Assembly (NCBI GenBank): GCA_028280675.1
Contig: JANQLI010000311.1
Span: 1-14,363 of the forward strand
Direction of reading: 5' to 3'
Origin: Alphaproteobacteria bacterium
Lineage (GTDB): Bacteria; Pseudomonadota; Alphaproteobacteria; SMXP01
DNA length: 14,363 nucleotides
The translations under genes and the position numbers were made by a program. Position 1 is the first letter of the stretch; each line of letters begins with the position of its first letter. Shown one piece after another: positions 1 through 6,505 of this stretch. Below the pieces are notes generated by a model. The model ran no database searches and was not told the DNA's origin. It saw only the letters and a program-made list of their open reading frames with translations.

Positions 1-512
1 AACTTTCTGAACCCATGAAACGACACATCGATTTCGGCAAAGGGCCACGACCGGCACTGGCTGTGAGTTGGGGCGATGTGGCGACCGCCTACCATTCCAC
101 TGGCGCGCCGGACATCGACGTGTTTTTTGAATCGCGCCCCGATCTTGAAAAAGCCATGACCATGAAAGGGCCGATGGCGTGGCTGATGCAAACACGTCTG
201 GGCCAGGCGTTTATTCATCGTCAAATCGATAAGCGCCCGGAAGGTCCTGACGAAGAGATGCGCGCCAAAGGCCAATGCACCATTGTTGCGGAAATGGTTG
301 ATGGCTGCCGCAAGCGCTTCACTGCGCGTCTGACAACACCGGAAGCCTATAAGCTGACGTCTTGGACGGCGCTTGACATTGCCACACGGGCGATGAATGG
401 CGATGTGCGTCCTGGATTTCAAACGCCTTCGATGATGTATGGCGCGGATTTTATTCTCGGATTTGAAGGTGTGACACGCGAGGATCTGGACGAGTCAATT
501 TTTGTTGACTGA
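1..512 (+). CDS. Saccharopine dehydrogenase-like NAD(P)-dependent reductase, C-terminal part (5' end outside window)
   Basis: The reading frame is open from the first base (first complete codon at 3) to a TGA at 510-512. The ATG at 15 is internal and should not be taken as the start. About 170 residues are visible. The C-terminal segment has a Thr-Pro-Ser stretch followed by a 'GADFILGFEGV' signature, which I recognise from the C-terminal domain of saccharopine dehydrogenase-like reductases (including trans-acting enoyl-reductase-type members). These are usually around 350-400 residues, so roughly half is missing, including the N-terminal Rossmann domain. Substrate cannot be deduced, and true saccharopine metabolism is not implied. 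The TPR gene follows after a short gap on the same strand, so co-transcription is possible. The family call rests on recall of the C-terminal pattern, without a search. Confidence 0.6.
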   Translation, partial: LSEPMKRHIDFGKGPRPALAVSWGDVATAYHSTGAPDIDVFFESRPDLEKAMTMKGPMAWLMQTRLGQAFIHRQIDKRPEGPDEEMRAKGQCTIVAEMVDGCRKRFTARLTTPEAYKLTSWTALDIATRAMNGDVRPGFQTPSMMYGADFILGFEGVTREDLDESIFVD

Positions 513-550
513 CATGATTTCGCCGCATGGTTTGGTGTAAGATGGGATCC

Positions 551-1102
551 ATGAAACACTGCCTTGTATATGTATGCGCATTGATACTGTTCTGCGTGTC
601 CCCATCGGGGGCTGATCAAACCGATCCTGATTTAGATGATTTGTTTGACGACTTAGCCACAACATCTGACGGGCGCACGGCCGAAACCATTCAAGACCGT
701 ATTCAAGACATTTGGCGTGAAACAGAGAGCGACTCGATTGATCTTCTCATGAACCGCGCCATCGTTGCGCAAGGGGAAGGAGATTATGAAACCGCCCTTA
801 TACATTTTGATGATGTGGTGGACTTGGCGCCCAATTATGCGGAAGGGTGGAACCGCCGCGCAACCCTTCTCTATGTGATGGAACGGTATGATGAATCGGT
901 GCGCGATATTGAACGGGTTGTGGCGCTTGAGCCCCGGCACTTTGGCGCCTGGGCTGGATTGGGTAAAATCTTTCTTGAATATGGCAATGAACAAAAGGCG
1001 CTTGATGCGTTTCGCAAAGCCCTTGCTGTCAATCCACATTTGACTGACATTGCAGAGCTTGTTGAAAAGATGTCACCCGACGTTGAAGGGCGGGGGATTT
1101 AA
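551..1102 (+). CDS. Exported tetratricopeptide-repeat protein
   Basis: This is a 183-residue protein when started at the ATG at 551. The in-frame ATG at 527 would put eight residues ahead of an otherwise clean signal peptide, so 551 is preferred. Residues 1-21 have a Lys-His start, a hydrophobic core (about 4-16) and a Ser-Gly-Ala cleavage site before Asp22, so the protein is probably periplasmic. An acidic linker (about 22-62) follows, then three consecutive TPR units at about 63-95, 97-129 and 131-163. They show the usual small/aromatic spacing and the 'NPH' or 'APN' turns between helices. TPRs mediate protein-protein contacts; no catalytic domain is present and the partner is unknown. Small exported TPR proteins of this kind are common in alphaproteobacteria. 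The ribosome-binding site before 551 is weak. Confidence 0.8.
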   Translation: MKHCLVYVCALILFCVSPSGADQTDPDLDDLFDDLATTSDGRTAETIQDRIQDIWRETESDSIDLLMNRAIVAQGEGDYETALIHFDDVVDLAPNYAEGWNRRATLLYVMERYDESVRDIERVVALEPRHFGAWAGLGKIFLEYGNEQKALDAFRKALAVNPHLTDIAELVEKMSPDVEGRGI

Positions 1103-1110
1103 GCACTGTT

Positions 1111-1153
1111 GTTATCCTCGGGCGAGCGCATCGCGCGAAGCACCGGGGATCCA
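1111..1153 (-). repeat. REP-like palindromic repeat, copy A (degenerate)
   Basis: Read on the minus strand this unit begins TGGATCCCCGG and ends GCCCGAGGATAAC, with a GC-rich centre. It aligns, with gaps, to copy B at 1199-1252 in the opposite orientation; the two begin back to back with a 45-bp spacer. The pattern resembles the abundant alphaproteobacterial intergenic repeats of the 'CTGGATCCCCG...CGGGGATGAC' type. The family assignment is from memory and copy number in the genome is unknown. Confidence 0.5.
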
Positions 1154-1198
1154 GGCATATCGAATGATCCACGACAATGTTGTGTAAAGTATAGAGAA

Positions 1199-1252
1199 TG
1201 GATCTCCGGTTCTGCGTATGCCCCTGAAGGGTTATGCTTGCCCGAAGGTGAC
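1199..1252 (+). repeat. REP-like palindromic repeat, copy B (degenerate)
   Basis: This unit begins TGGATCTCCGG and ends GCCCGAAGGTGAC, matching both ends of copy A in inverted orientation. Its centre carries an extra stretch of roughly 12 bases with a CCCTGAAGGG palindrome. It lies about 50 bp past the gckA stop codon, in the 198-bp gap between the TPR gene and gckA. No other gene or convincing terminator was seen in that gap. Confidence 0.45.
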
Positions 1253-1300
1253 ATAAGAAATTGTTATTGACCGTTCACATGTATTCTTTTTTCATTCAGT

Positions 1301-2584
1301 CTACGCCACCAAAATCGCCCTAAAATCATTCACATTCGTATGCGTGGGGCCTGTGCGTATCGAATCGCCAATCTTTTCGAAACCGTCTTCTGACGCGTGA
1401 TGACGCAACACCTTTTTTATATCAAGGTTTCTTGCTTTAAGACGCTTGAGTGTCCATTCATCTACATAGGCTCCGGCAACGGGATCATGCGTATGGGTTT
1501 TGCCATCAACGCCATCTGTATCGGCAAAGAGGGCGCTTATGCCCGGTGCTCCTTTTAAGGCCAAAGCAAAAGCAAGGGCGCATTCCCGGTTCGGCCCACC
1601 ATGTGATGTCGCCTTGTGTTTCTGCATTACGGTCACTTCGCCCCCTGACAGTAAGAGACCTCGAAACCCTTGCTGTTGTTTCGCCACCGCAAGCGCGGCG
1701 AGACTCTTGCCCACCTCGTGTGCTTCTCCTTCGATGGCATCACTGAGGATGTCAGCGTCATAACCTTTCTCCCGCGCATGCTTTGCGGCAGCCTCTAATG
1801 ACTCCATCGGCCGCGCAATTAATGTGTTCGTGGTGTTTTCAAAGCACGCATCCCCTTCTTTTGGCGTTTCATTGCGCGCGAATTGGCAATGCACAATCAC
1901 CTCTTCGGGGATATCGATGTCATATTTCACTAAGAGTCCCATGGCGTCATACCGGGTTGTGGGGTCTGGCACGGTCGGGCCCGAGGCAATCACCGACAGA
2001 TCATCGCCGATCACATCGGAAATGACGAGGGCGAGCACCCGCGCTGGCGAAGCCGCTTTGGCAAGTTGACCGCCTTTGATCGCCGAGAGATGTTTGCGCA
2101 CGCAATTTATTTCATCAATGGTGGCGCCGGATCGCAACAAAGCATCCGTGATCACTTGCTTTTGCGCGAGGGCAATGTCGCCCGCCGGGAAAGCCATCAG
2201 CGATGACCCGCCACCCGAAAGAAGCACCACGACAAGATCATCTGCGCCTGCTTCTAGGGCTTTGTGATACAGACCGCGTGCGGCGGTGGTCCCTGTTTGG
2301 TCCGGCACGGGATGGGCGGCTTCGATGACGTCAATGCAGCGGGTTGGCAGAGCGCTGCCATAGGGCACGATGACAAGGCCGGATAAGCGCGCCTCATCGA
2401 TCAGGGTGTGCCATTTGTCTTCGACCACCTGCGCCATGGCGGCCGCTGCCTTGCCAGCGCCAATCACAATAACATTGCTATGCGGTGCGGGCGGCAGATG
2501 CGCGGGCAAACAGACGGCTGGGTGCGCGGCTTTGATTGCGGCGTAGAGACAATCGGTCAGAAGCTGCTTTGATGACTGGGCCAT
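1301..2584 (-). CDS. gckA: Glycerate 2-kinase (MOFRL family)
   Basis: This 427-residue protein would phosphorylate D-glycerate with ATP to give 2-phosphoglycerate, feeding serine-cycle, glyoxylate or hydroxypyruvate carbon into lower glycolysis in the cytoplasm. The N-terminal DUF4147 domain contains GAGKAAAAM (42-50), HPVPD (91-95), LLSGGGSSL (121-129) and VISDVIGDDLSVIASGPTVPD (188-208). The C-terminal MOFRL domain contains LLSGGEVTV (311-319), GGPNRE (329-334), DTDGVDG (355-361) and TGPTHTNVND (411-420). Length and motif order are normal for the family. The frame is open for 84 more codons upstream, to an ATG at 2836, but that stretch crosses two palindromic repeats and has no kinase-like sequence. 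The start at 2584 is therefore chosen because homologous sequence begins there. No clear Shine-Dalgarno precedes it (CTCAGATC before ATG). The stop is TAG. It is a single-gene unit flanked by repeats. Confidence 0.93.
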   Translation of the reverse strand: MAQSSKQLLTDCLYAAIKAAHPAVCLPAHLPPAPHSNVIVIGAGKAAAAMAQVVEDKWHTLIDEARLSGLVIVPYGSALPTRCIDVIEAAHPVPDQTGTTAARGLYHKALEAGADDLVVVLLSGGGSSLMAFPAGDIALAQKQVITDALLRSGATIDEINCVRKHLSAIKGGQLAKAASPARVLALVISDVIGDDLSVIASGPTVPDPTTRYDAMGLLVKYDIDIPEEVIVHCQFARNETPKEGDACFENTTNTLIARPMESLEAAAKHAREKGYDADILSDAIEGEAHEVGKSLAALAVAKQQQGFRGLLLSGGEVTVMQKHKATSHGGPNRECALAFALALKGAPGISALFADTDGVDGKTHTHDPVAGAYVDEWTLKRLKARNLDIKKVLRHHASEDGFEKIGDSIRTGPTHTNVNDFRAILVA

Positions 2585-2663
2585 GATCTGAGTGTACGGA
2601 AAAAACTGTGCGCATGCAGCTTCGAAAGTAACGTTGCATTTGTAAGAAGGCCCCCGTTTGCCC

Positions 2664-2701
2664 TCATCTACGTCGTCCGGCTCGACCGGACGACCCAGGG
2701 A
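2664..2701 (-). repeat. REP-like palindromic repeat, copy E
   Basis: A perfect 9-bp stem (GTCGTCCGG at 2672-2680 with CCGGACGAC at 2686-2694) encloses a 5-base loop. Read on the minus strand the unit begins TCCCTGG at 2701. It is paired back to back with copy D across a 22-bp spacer. It sits between gckA and the divergent 2857 gene. Confidence 0.65.
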
Positions 2702-2723
2702 CGCATGTGGGTGCGGCACAGCC

Positions 2724-2757
2724 TCCCTGGTTCCCCGCTTTCGCGGGGACGTCGCAA
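2724..2757 (+). repeat. REP-like palindromic repeat, copy D
   Basis: The unit begins TCCCTGG (2724-2730) and contains a 7-bp stem, TCCCCGC (2732-2738) with GCGGGGA (2743-2749), around a TTTC loop. It matches the well-known bacterial intergenic palindrome of the 'CCTGG-TTCCCCGC-TTTC-GCGGGGA' type. The start of copy E (TCCCTGG on the other strand) gives the pair a symmetric, BIME-like layout. Confidence 0.7.
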
Positions 2758-2856
2758 AAAATGGTGGGCTTACCCGAGAATGGTCTATGTCAGGCTGTTC
2801 TTGCGACGGCTCATCTTTGTTGTTAGGACTTTTCATCTATTAGTCTTGAGGAACGT

Positions 2857-3684
2857 ATGTCACCCAAATACAAACATGAAGCTGTGGCCTGGGCCAAGGC
2901 GTATCCGTTTGATGTGCCGGCGCGCTCGTTCATTTATGTGGATGGGGAAAGCCATGATGTCACACGGCTTACCGGTGGCGGGTGGACATCGGCGCATATC
3001 GACCATGCTGGGGATGAAAAACATATCCTCAGCCATCTGCGTGAGCAGGACCTTGATATCGCCGCCAATGACGCGCCGCGCGTGGCGGTCATCGCGTCCG
3101 GATCGAACGCCTCGCCGCAGCGCTTGGCGCAGAAGTTTAGCGATGCTTTGCCCGGTGCGGTTGTCCCTACATTGCGTGTGCGTTTGCAAAATTACTGTGT
3201 CGTCTATTCAGCCAAGTTTTGTTCCTACGGCTCCATGCCTGCCACGCTGACATCGGCCCCAGGGGCGGAAGTGGAGGTTTTCGTCAACCTTTTGACCGAG
3301 GACCAGCTTGAGGTGATGGACGCCACCGAAACCCTTGGCATTGAATATCACCGCCCGGTGCTGGATGGCGCGCAGGTGGTGTTGGAAGATGAGTCGGTCG
3401 TTACAGATGTGCAGGCCTATATTAGCCTGCATGGGGCGCTGGCGCCGCAAGGCTCCCCTTATGCCCTTGATACGATTAAGGGACGCAATGTGCCCTTTGC
3501 GCCGATGCATCAAGAAGACGTCCAATCAATGGTGCATGCGCTTTTTGATCATGAAGGTCCTCTTGACGAATTTATTTATGAAAATATCTCTGATGCAGAG
3601 CTTCGGCGAAAACGATCCGAGCATTTAAAAGAGAATCATGGCATACCTGCTGTCCGTTCTGATTCCGAAAGGGTGTCAACATGA
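2857..3684 (+). CDS. Gamma-glutamylcyclotransferase-like conserved protein
   Basis: A 275-residue soluble protein with no signal peptide or membrane segment. The start at 2857 is supported by a GAGGAA Shine-Dalgarno a few bases upstream. The middle part looks like the GGCT (BtrG/AIG2-like) fold: VAVIASGSNASPQRL (76-90) resembles the nucleotide-free 'YGSN' loop that holds the gamma-glutamyl group. SYGSMPATL (123-131) resembles the following 'GxPAxL' strand. VFVNLLTEDQLEVMDATE (141-158) resembles the 'vy.Lt.edl..LD..E' segment. The first 70 residues and last 50 are not part of that fold as I recognise it. Enzyme activity is not shown, and some GGCT-fold proteins act on other substrates. The gene leads a tight plus-strand cluster: its TGA overlaps the ATG of the DUF1244 gene by four bases (ATGA), which suggests translational coupling. 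Confidence 0.6.
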   Translation: MSPKYKHEAVAWAKAYPFDVPARSFIYVDGESHDVTRLTGGGWTSAHIDHAGDEKHILSHLREQDLDIAANDAPRVAVIASGSNASPQRLAQKFSDALPGAVVPTLRVRLQNYCVVYSAKFCSYGSMPATLTSAPGAEVEVFVNLLTEDQLEVMDATETLGIEYHRPVLDGAQVVLEDESVVTDVQAYISLHGALAPQGSPYALDTIKGRNVPFAPMHQEDVQSMVHALFDHEGPLDEFIYENISDAELRRKRSEHLKENHGIPAVRSDSERVST

Positions 3685-3977
3685 GTAACCCAACCCAAAC
3701 TGAACTGGAAGCAGCGGCCTTTCGCCGTCTTGTCGCGCATTTGCGTCAGCGCACAGATGTCCAGAATATCGACATGATGATTTTGGCTGGGTTCTGCCGC
3801 AATTGTTTGTCGAATTGGGTGGCGGATGCTGCAGCGGACCGTGGCCTTGATATGGATAAAGAGGCGGCGCGGGAAATGGTGTACGGCATGCCTTACGCAG
3901 AATGGAAAGAGAAGTATCAAACTGACGCAACGCCAGAGCAATTAGCAGCGTTTGAGAAAAATAAACCAGCCGATTAA
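3681..3977 (+). CDS. DUF1244 family protein
   Basis: A 98-residue protein that matches, by recall, the DUF1244 family (PF06844), small alpha-helical proteins found mainly in proteobacteria. Diagnostic segments are FRRLVAHLRQRTDVQNIDMM (14-33), GFCRNCLSNW (37-46) and YGMPYAEWKEKYQ (68-80). The CxxC-like pair Cys39/Cys42 within GFCRNCL is the most conserved part and could be a metal or redox site, but no function is established to my knowledge. It overlaps the upstream gene by ATGA and has an AAAGGG Shine-Dalgarno about seven bases before the start, so it is expressed from the same message. gapR follows 55 bases later. Confidence 0.88.
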   Translation: MSNPTQTELEAAAFRRLVAHLRQRTDVQNIDMMILAGFCRNCLSNWVADAAADRGLDMDKEAAREMVYGMPYAEWKEKYQTDATPEQLAAFEKNKPAD

Positions 3978-4032
3978 GGCTGGATCATGGTGAGCTGCCG
4001 ATGTGGCGGCGGTAAATGGGAAGGGGTCTTTC

Positions 4033-4329
4033 ATGAGTGACGTCAATGTCGAATCCAGTGACACGCCGGGTGCAAATGGGGCGACCCAAGCAGGTGGGAT
4101 CGCTGCTGGTCAATTAAGCGCATTCATTCAGCGCATCGAACGGTTGGAAGAGGAAAAAGCGGCCCTTGCTGCGGACATACGCGAGGTTTATGCCGAAGCC
4201 AAAAGCAATGGCTTCGATTCGAAGATTATGCGTCAGGTCGTCCGTTTACGGAAGATGGACAAATCGGACCGCCAGGAGCAAGAAGCGCTCCTGGATCTTT
4301 ATCTGCATGCTTTGGGTGAGCTTGATTAG
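4033..4329 (+). CDS. gapR: GapR-like nucleoid-associated protein (DUF2312)
   Basis: A 98-residue protein of the GapR/DUF2312 family. In Caulobacter, GapR binds AT-rich, overtwisted DNA ahead of moving polymerases and stimulates topoisomerases. The core is a coiled coil, LSAFIQRIERLEEEKAALAA (28-47), followed by the family signature DIREVYAEAKSNGFDSKIMR (48-67) and the basic QVVRLRKMDK segment (68-77). The first 25 residues are flexible and Gly/Ala/Ser-rich. The ATG at 4033 has a GGGAAGGGG Shine-Dalgarno; an in-frame ATG at 4003 lacks one and would add ten unrelated residues. The TAG stop lies one base from the stop of the convergent response-regulator gene. A perfect 8-bp inverted repeat lies near the 3' end of the gene (4272-4294). 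Confidence 0.92.
   Translation: MSDVNVESSDTPGANGATQAGGIAAGQLSAFIQRIERLEEEKAALAADIREVYAEAKSNGFDSKIMRQVVRLRKMDKSDRQEQEALLDLYLHALGELD
4272..4294. other. Perfect 8-bp hairpin inside the 3' end of gapR
   Basis: CCAGGAGC (4272-4279) pairs with GCTCCTGG (4287-4294) around a 7-base loop, entirely within coding sequence. It lies about 35 bases before the gapR stop and 37 bases past the stop of the convergent regulator gene. Neither side has a T-tract, so it is not a standard intrinsic terminator. It could stabilise 3' ends in this pair, which lacks an intergenic terminator, or may simply be a coincidence of codons. Confidence 0.4.
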
Positions 4330-4330
4330 C

Positions 4331-5809
4331 TTATTCACCTGCCGCTTTTTTCTCAAGGCCCAATTCGCGCACTTTGCGGTAAAGAGTCGAGCGGCCAATC
4401 CCCAAGCGGCGGGCGACTTCCGACATATGCCCGGAATAGACATCGATCGCGAGTTGAATCATTTCACCTTCAATATCTTCGAGCTTGCGTAAATGGCCCA
4501 TCGGATCAATCGCGATAATCGCACCGGATTCATCTTGATGTGGTGAAGTGATTGTTTGTGAAGCCATTGCAGAGTCATTCACATCCCCAGACTCAGGCGT
4601 GCTGGTTGGAGCTTGTAGGGCAATGCCAAGCAAGTTCTGAATTTGTGGGAAATCATTGACCGTTAACGTGTCGCCATCGGCGAGAACGACGGCGCGGAAA
4701 AGGGTGTTTTCCAATTCCCTCACATTGCCAGGCCAGCTATAGGTGCTCAGCATGTTCAGCGTGGTGTCATCCATGCCGGTAATGCTTTTGTTTTCTTCCG
4801 CGGCAAAGCGTTCAATGAAATAATGACTGAGCAGCTCAATGTCGCCCGTGCGTTCCCGAAGCGGTGGAATCTGAATCGGGAACACATTGAGGCGGTAATA
4901 AAGATCTTCGCGGAACTCGCCAGACTGTGCACGCGCAAGAAGGTCTTTATTGGTGGCGGAAATCACCCGGACATCAATTTTCACAGGCTTCTTCGAGCCG
5001 ATGGGGTCCACCTCGCCTTCTTGTAGGACGCGCAGCAGTTTGACCTGCATATCAAGGGGCAGTTCCCCAATCTCATCAAGGAAAATGGTTCCGCCATTGG
5101 CTTCTTGGAATTTACCGAGGTGTTTGGCAGCCGCACCGGTAAAGGATCCCTTTTCATGCCCAAAGAGTATCGATTCAACGAGGTTCTCGGGAATGGCGCC
5201 GCAATTGACGGTCACGAATGGGCAGCCAGCACGATCAGAGTGTCCTTGAATCGCGCGGGCGATCACTTCTTTACCGACGCCGCTTTCCCCTTCGATTAGG
5301 ATCGGAATATTTGAGGCTGCAGCCCGTTTGCCCAGGCGAATCACTTGGTGCATAGCTGGGCTGTTAGCAATCAGATCATCAAAGGTCATGAGGCCGGATT
5401 TCCGCTTGCTGAGGCGTTTCACCTCACCAGCAAGGGTTCTCATCTTAAAGGCGTTTTCAATCCCGACTTTGATGCGCTCAGGGCTTGCAGGTTTGACAAA
5501 GAAATCCACCGCCCCGGCTTTCATAGCATTGACCACCGTTTCGATGCCGCCTTGCGCCGTGAGGACAATCATGGGCAAATCGGGGCGTTTTGGATGGATG
5601 CGCTCTAGCACATCATGGCCGCCCACGTCCGGCATGACCAAATCCAGCATGACCAGACCGACATCTTCGCCAGCGTCCGATTCGAGATAATCGATAGCGG
5701 CTTGTCCCCCATCCGCTTGAGCGGTTTCATAGCCCATACGCTCAATCGTGGCCTCTAAAAGACGGCGCTGTGTCGGATCGTCATCAGTGATTAGGATCTT
5801 TTGTGCCAT
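4331..5809 (-). CDS. NtrC-type sigma-54-dependent response regulator
   Basis: A 492-residue, three-domain transcription activator. The receiver (about 1-120) has acidic residues Asp9-Asp11, phospho-acceptor Asp56 (in VMLDLVMPD), Thr84 and Lys106. The AAA+ domain (about 143-395) has Walker A GESGVGKE (174-181), the sigma-54 contact loop GSFTGA (221-226), Walker B TIFLDEIGE (241-249), a DLYYRLNVFPIQIPPLRER segment (302-320) and WPGNVREL (359-366). After a Ser/Thr/Asp-rich linker (about 398-430), a Fis-type helix-turn-helix closes the protein (GHMSEVARRLGIGRSTLYRK, 460-479). The loop is GSFTGA rather than the usual GAFTGA. The start at 5809 has a GAGGGAAG Shine-Dalgarno, with an AT-rich TATATTATG further upstream. 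No histidine kinase lies nearby, so the input and the target genes are unknown. It is convergent with gapR. Confidence 0.93.
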   Translation of the reverse strand: MAQKILITDDDPTQRRLLEATIERMGYETAQADGGQAAIDYLESDAGEDVGLVMLDLVMPDVGGHDVLERIHPKRPDLPMIVLTAQGGIETVVNAMKAGAVDFFVKPASPERIKVGIENAFKMRTLAGEVKRLSKRKSGLMTFDDLIANSPAMHQVIRLGKRAAASNIPILIEGESGVGKEVIARAIQGHSDRAGCPFVTVNCGAIPENLVESILFGHEKGSFTGAAAKHLGKFQEANGGTIFLDEIGELPLDMQVKLLRVLQEGEVDPIGSKKPVKIDVRVISATNKDLLARAQSGEFREDLYYRLNVFPIQIPPLRERTGDIELLSHYFIERFAAEENKSITGMDDTTLNMLSTYSWPGNVRELENTLFRAVVLADGDTLTVNDFPQIQNLLGIALQAPTSTPESGDVNDSAMASQTITSPHQDESGAIIAIDPMGHLRKLEDIEGEMIQLAIDVYSGHMSEVARRLGIGRSTLYRKVRELGLEKKAAGE

Positions 5810-6239
5810 GCTTCCCTCGTCCTACCCATAATATAGTGATCTAAAAGACGTCATTGACCGCACTGTCAGCTTAAGAGGTGATGTACGGCGCTGTTATGTG
5901 CCGGCATCATGACCGAGCATTCGTTAAGATCCGCTTTAAACTGTACAATCTCGGGACACTTTTCTGGAAAACGATTTGAAATCAAGGGGTTGGAATATAG
6001 ATGCTGCTTTGTTGCGGGCCGGGTTCGGACTGTTTTTGGGTACTTGCTCCGCCTTCCCTTTTATTGATGACCATTGCCGCTACGGCTGAGCGATTGCAGT
6101 CGAAAGATGAGAAAATCTCTTGGTTTGTGAAGCTTTGCCGCACTTGTGCAGCGCAACACATTTGGTATAGTCCCCCCAAATTGACCCACTGGATTTACTC
6201 TTTGGGGCTGACCTCCGTAGGTATAGAGAAGGGATGATT
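5810..6239. other. 430-bp region without a convincing gene
   Basis: The left end carries the leader of the minus-strand response regulator, and the right end the probable promoter and leader of the coxIV-pnt cluster. Short open frames at 6001-6237 (plus) and 5982-6179 (minus) are rich in Cys, Trp and Ser, lack ribosome-binding sites and resemble no family I know. A TGCCGGCA palindrome lies near 5899-5906. No tRNA, terminator or recognisable riboswitch was seen. Confidence 0.5.
6144..6171 (+). promoter_or_regulatory. Probable sigma-70 promoter for coxIV-pnt
   Basis: TTGTGC (6144-6149) and TATAGT (6166-6171) are separated by 16 bases, matching the -35 and -10 consensus at four and five of six positions. 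Initiation would fall near 6178, about 60 bases upstream of coxIV. Just past the -10, CCCCAAA (6174-6180) and TTTGGGG (6201-6207) form an inverted repeat around a 20-base gap, a possible leader hairpin or operator. Confidence 0.45.
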
Positions 6240-6410
6240 ATGGCGGACTCAGACTACAAAATTGGTGAAATGGATATTGCCCAGCATCAGCAAACCTTTT
6301 CCGGTTTCACGGTTCTTGTGAAATGGTGCACGATTGGCGCATTTGCGCTTGCGGTGTTGGGGACGATCTTCACAACAATTTGGTATGATGGTGTCGGCGC
6401 GCCTCTCTAG
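6240..6410 (+). CDS. aa3-type cytochrome c oxidase subunit IV (small membrane subunit)
   Basis: This 56-residue gene is short enough to be missed by length-filtered calling. It starts at ATG 6240 with GAAGGG six bases upstream and ends at TAG 6408-6410. An in-frame ATG at 6234 overlaps that Shine-Dalgarno and is disfavoured. The protein has the signature of the small bacterial aa3-oxidase subunit IV (COX4_pro_2 type): MDIAQHQQTFSGF (11-23), then Trp29 and one membrane helix (about 30-49), ending with a short polar tail. In Paracoccus and Rhodobacter oxidases this single-helix subunit packs against the catalytic subunits but is not needed for electron transfer. Here it stands directly upstream of the pnt genes and away from any coxABC genes, an arrangement I recall from other alphaproteobacteria. 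Confidence 0.87.
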   Translation: MADSDYKIGEMDIAQHQQTFSGFTVLVKWCTIGAFALAVLGTIFTTIWYDGVGAPL

Positions 6411-6451
6411 GAACACCGGGCCAAAGTCACATCACGTAAAATTCTTCTTTT

Positions 6452-6481
6452 GGCCGCTGCCTCTTTTCAGAGTTAGCGGCC
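6452..6481 (+). promoter_or_regulatory. Hairpin between coxIV and pntAA
   Basis: GGCCGCT (6452-6458) pairs perfectly with AGCGGCC (6475-6481); CTC/GAG inside can extend the stem. The bases that follow (TCTTCAATCC) are not a real T-run, so termination would be partial at best. It lies 42 bases after the coxIV stop and 25 before pntAA. It could be an RNA processing or stability element that sets different levels of the two products. Confidence 0.45.
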
Positions 6482-6505
6482 TCTTCAATCCACAGGACAA
6501 CGTTC

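Noticed and set aside
15..512. ATG at 15 as the true start of the first gene
   Set aside because: The frame is open to the window edge and the visible part resembles only the C-terminal half of its family, so the start lies outside.
1450..2267. Several plus-strand frames opposite gckA
   Set aside because: They are shadows of the strongly conserved kinase gene, lacking starts with ribosome-binding sites and any domain pattern.
2664..2757. CRISPR-like or integron attC-like array
   Set aside because: Only two units, in opposite orientation, of unequal sequence and with a single short spacer; this fits REP/BIME-type elements instead.
6001..6237. 78-codon plus-strand frame before coxIV
   Set aside because: No ribosome-binding site, odd Cys/Trp-rich composition, overlap with the predicted promoter, and no family resemblance.
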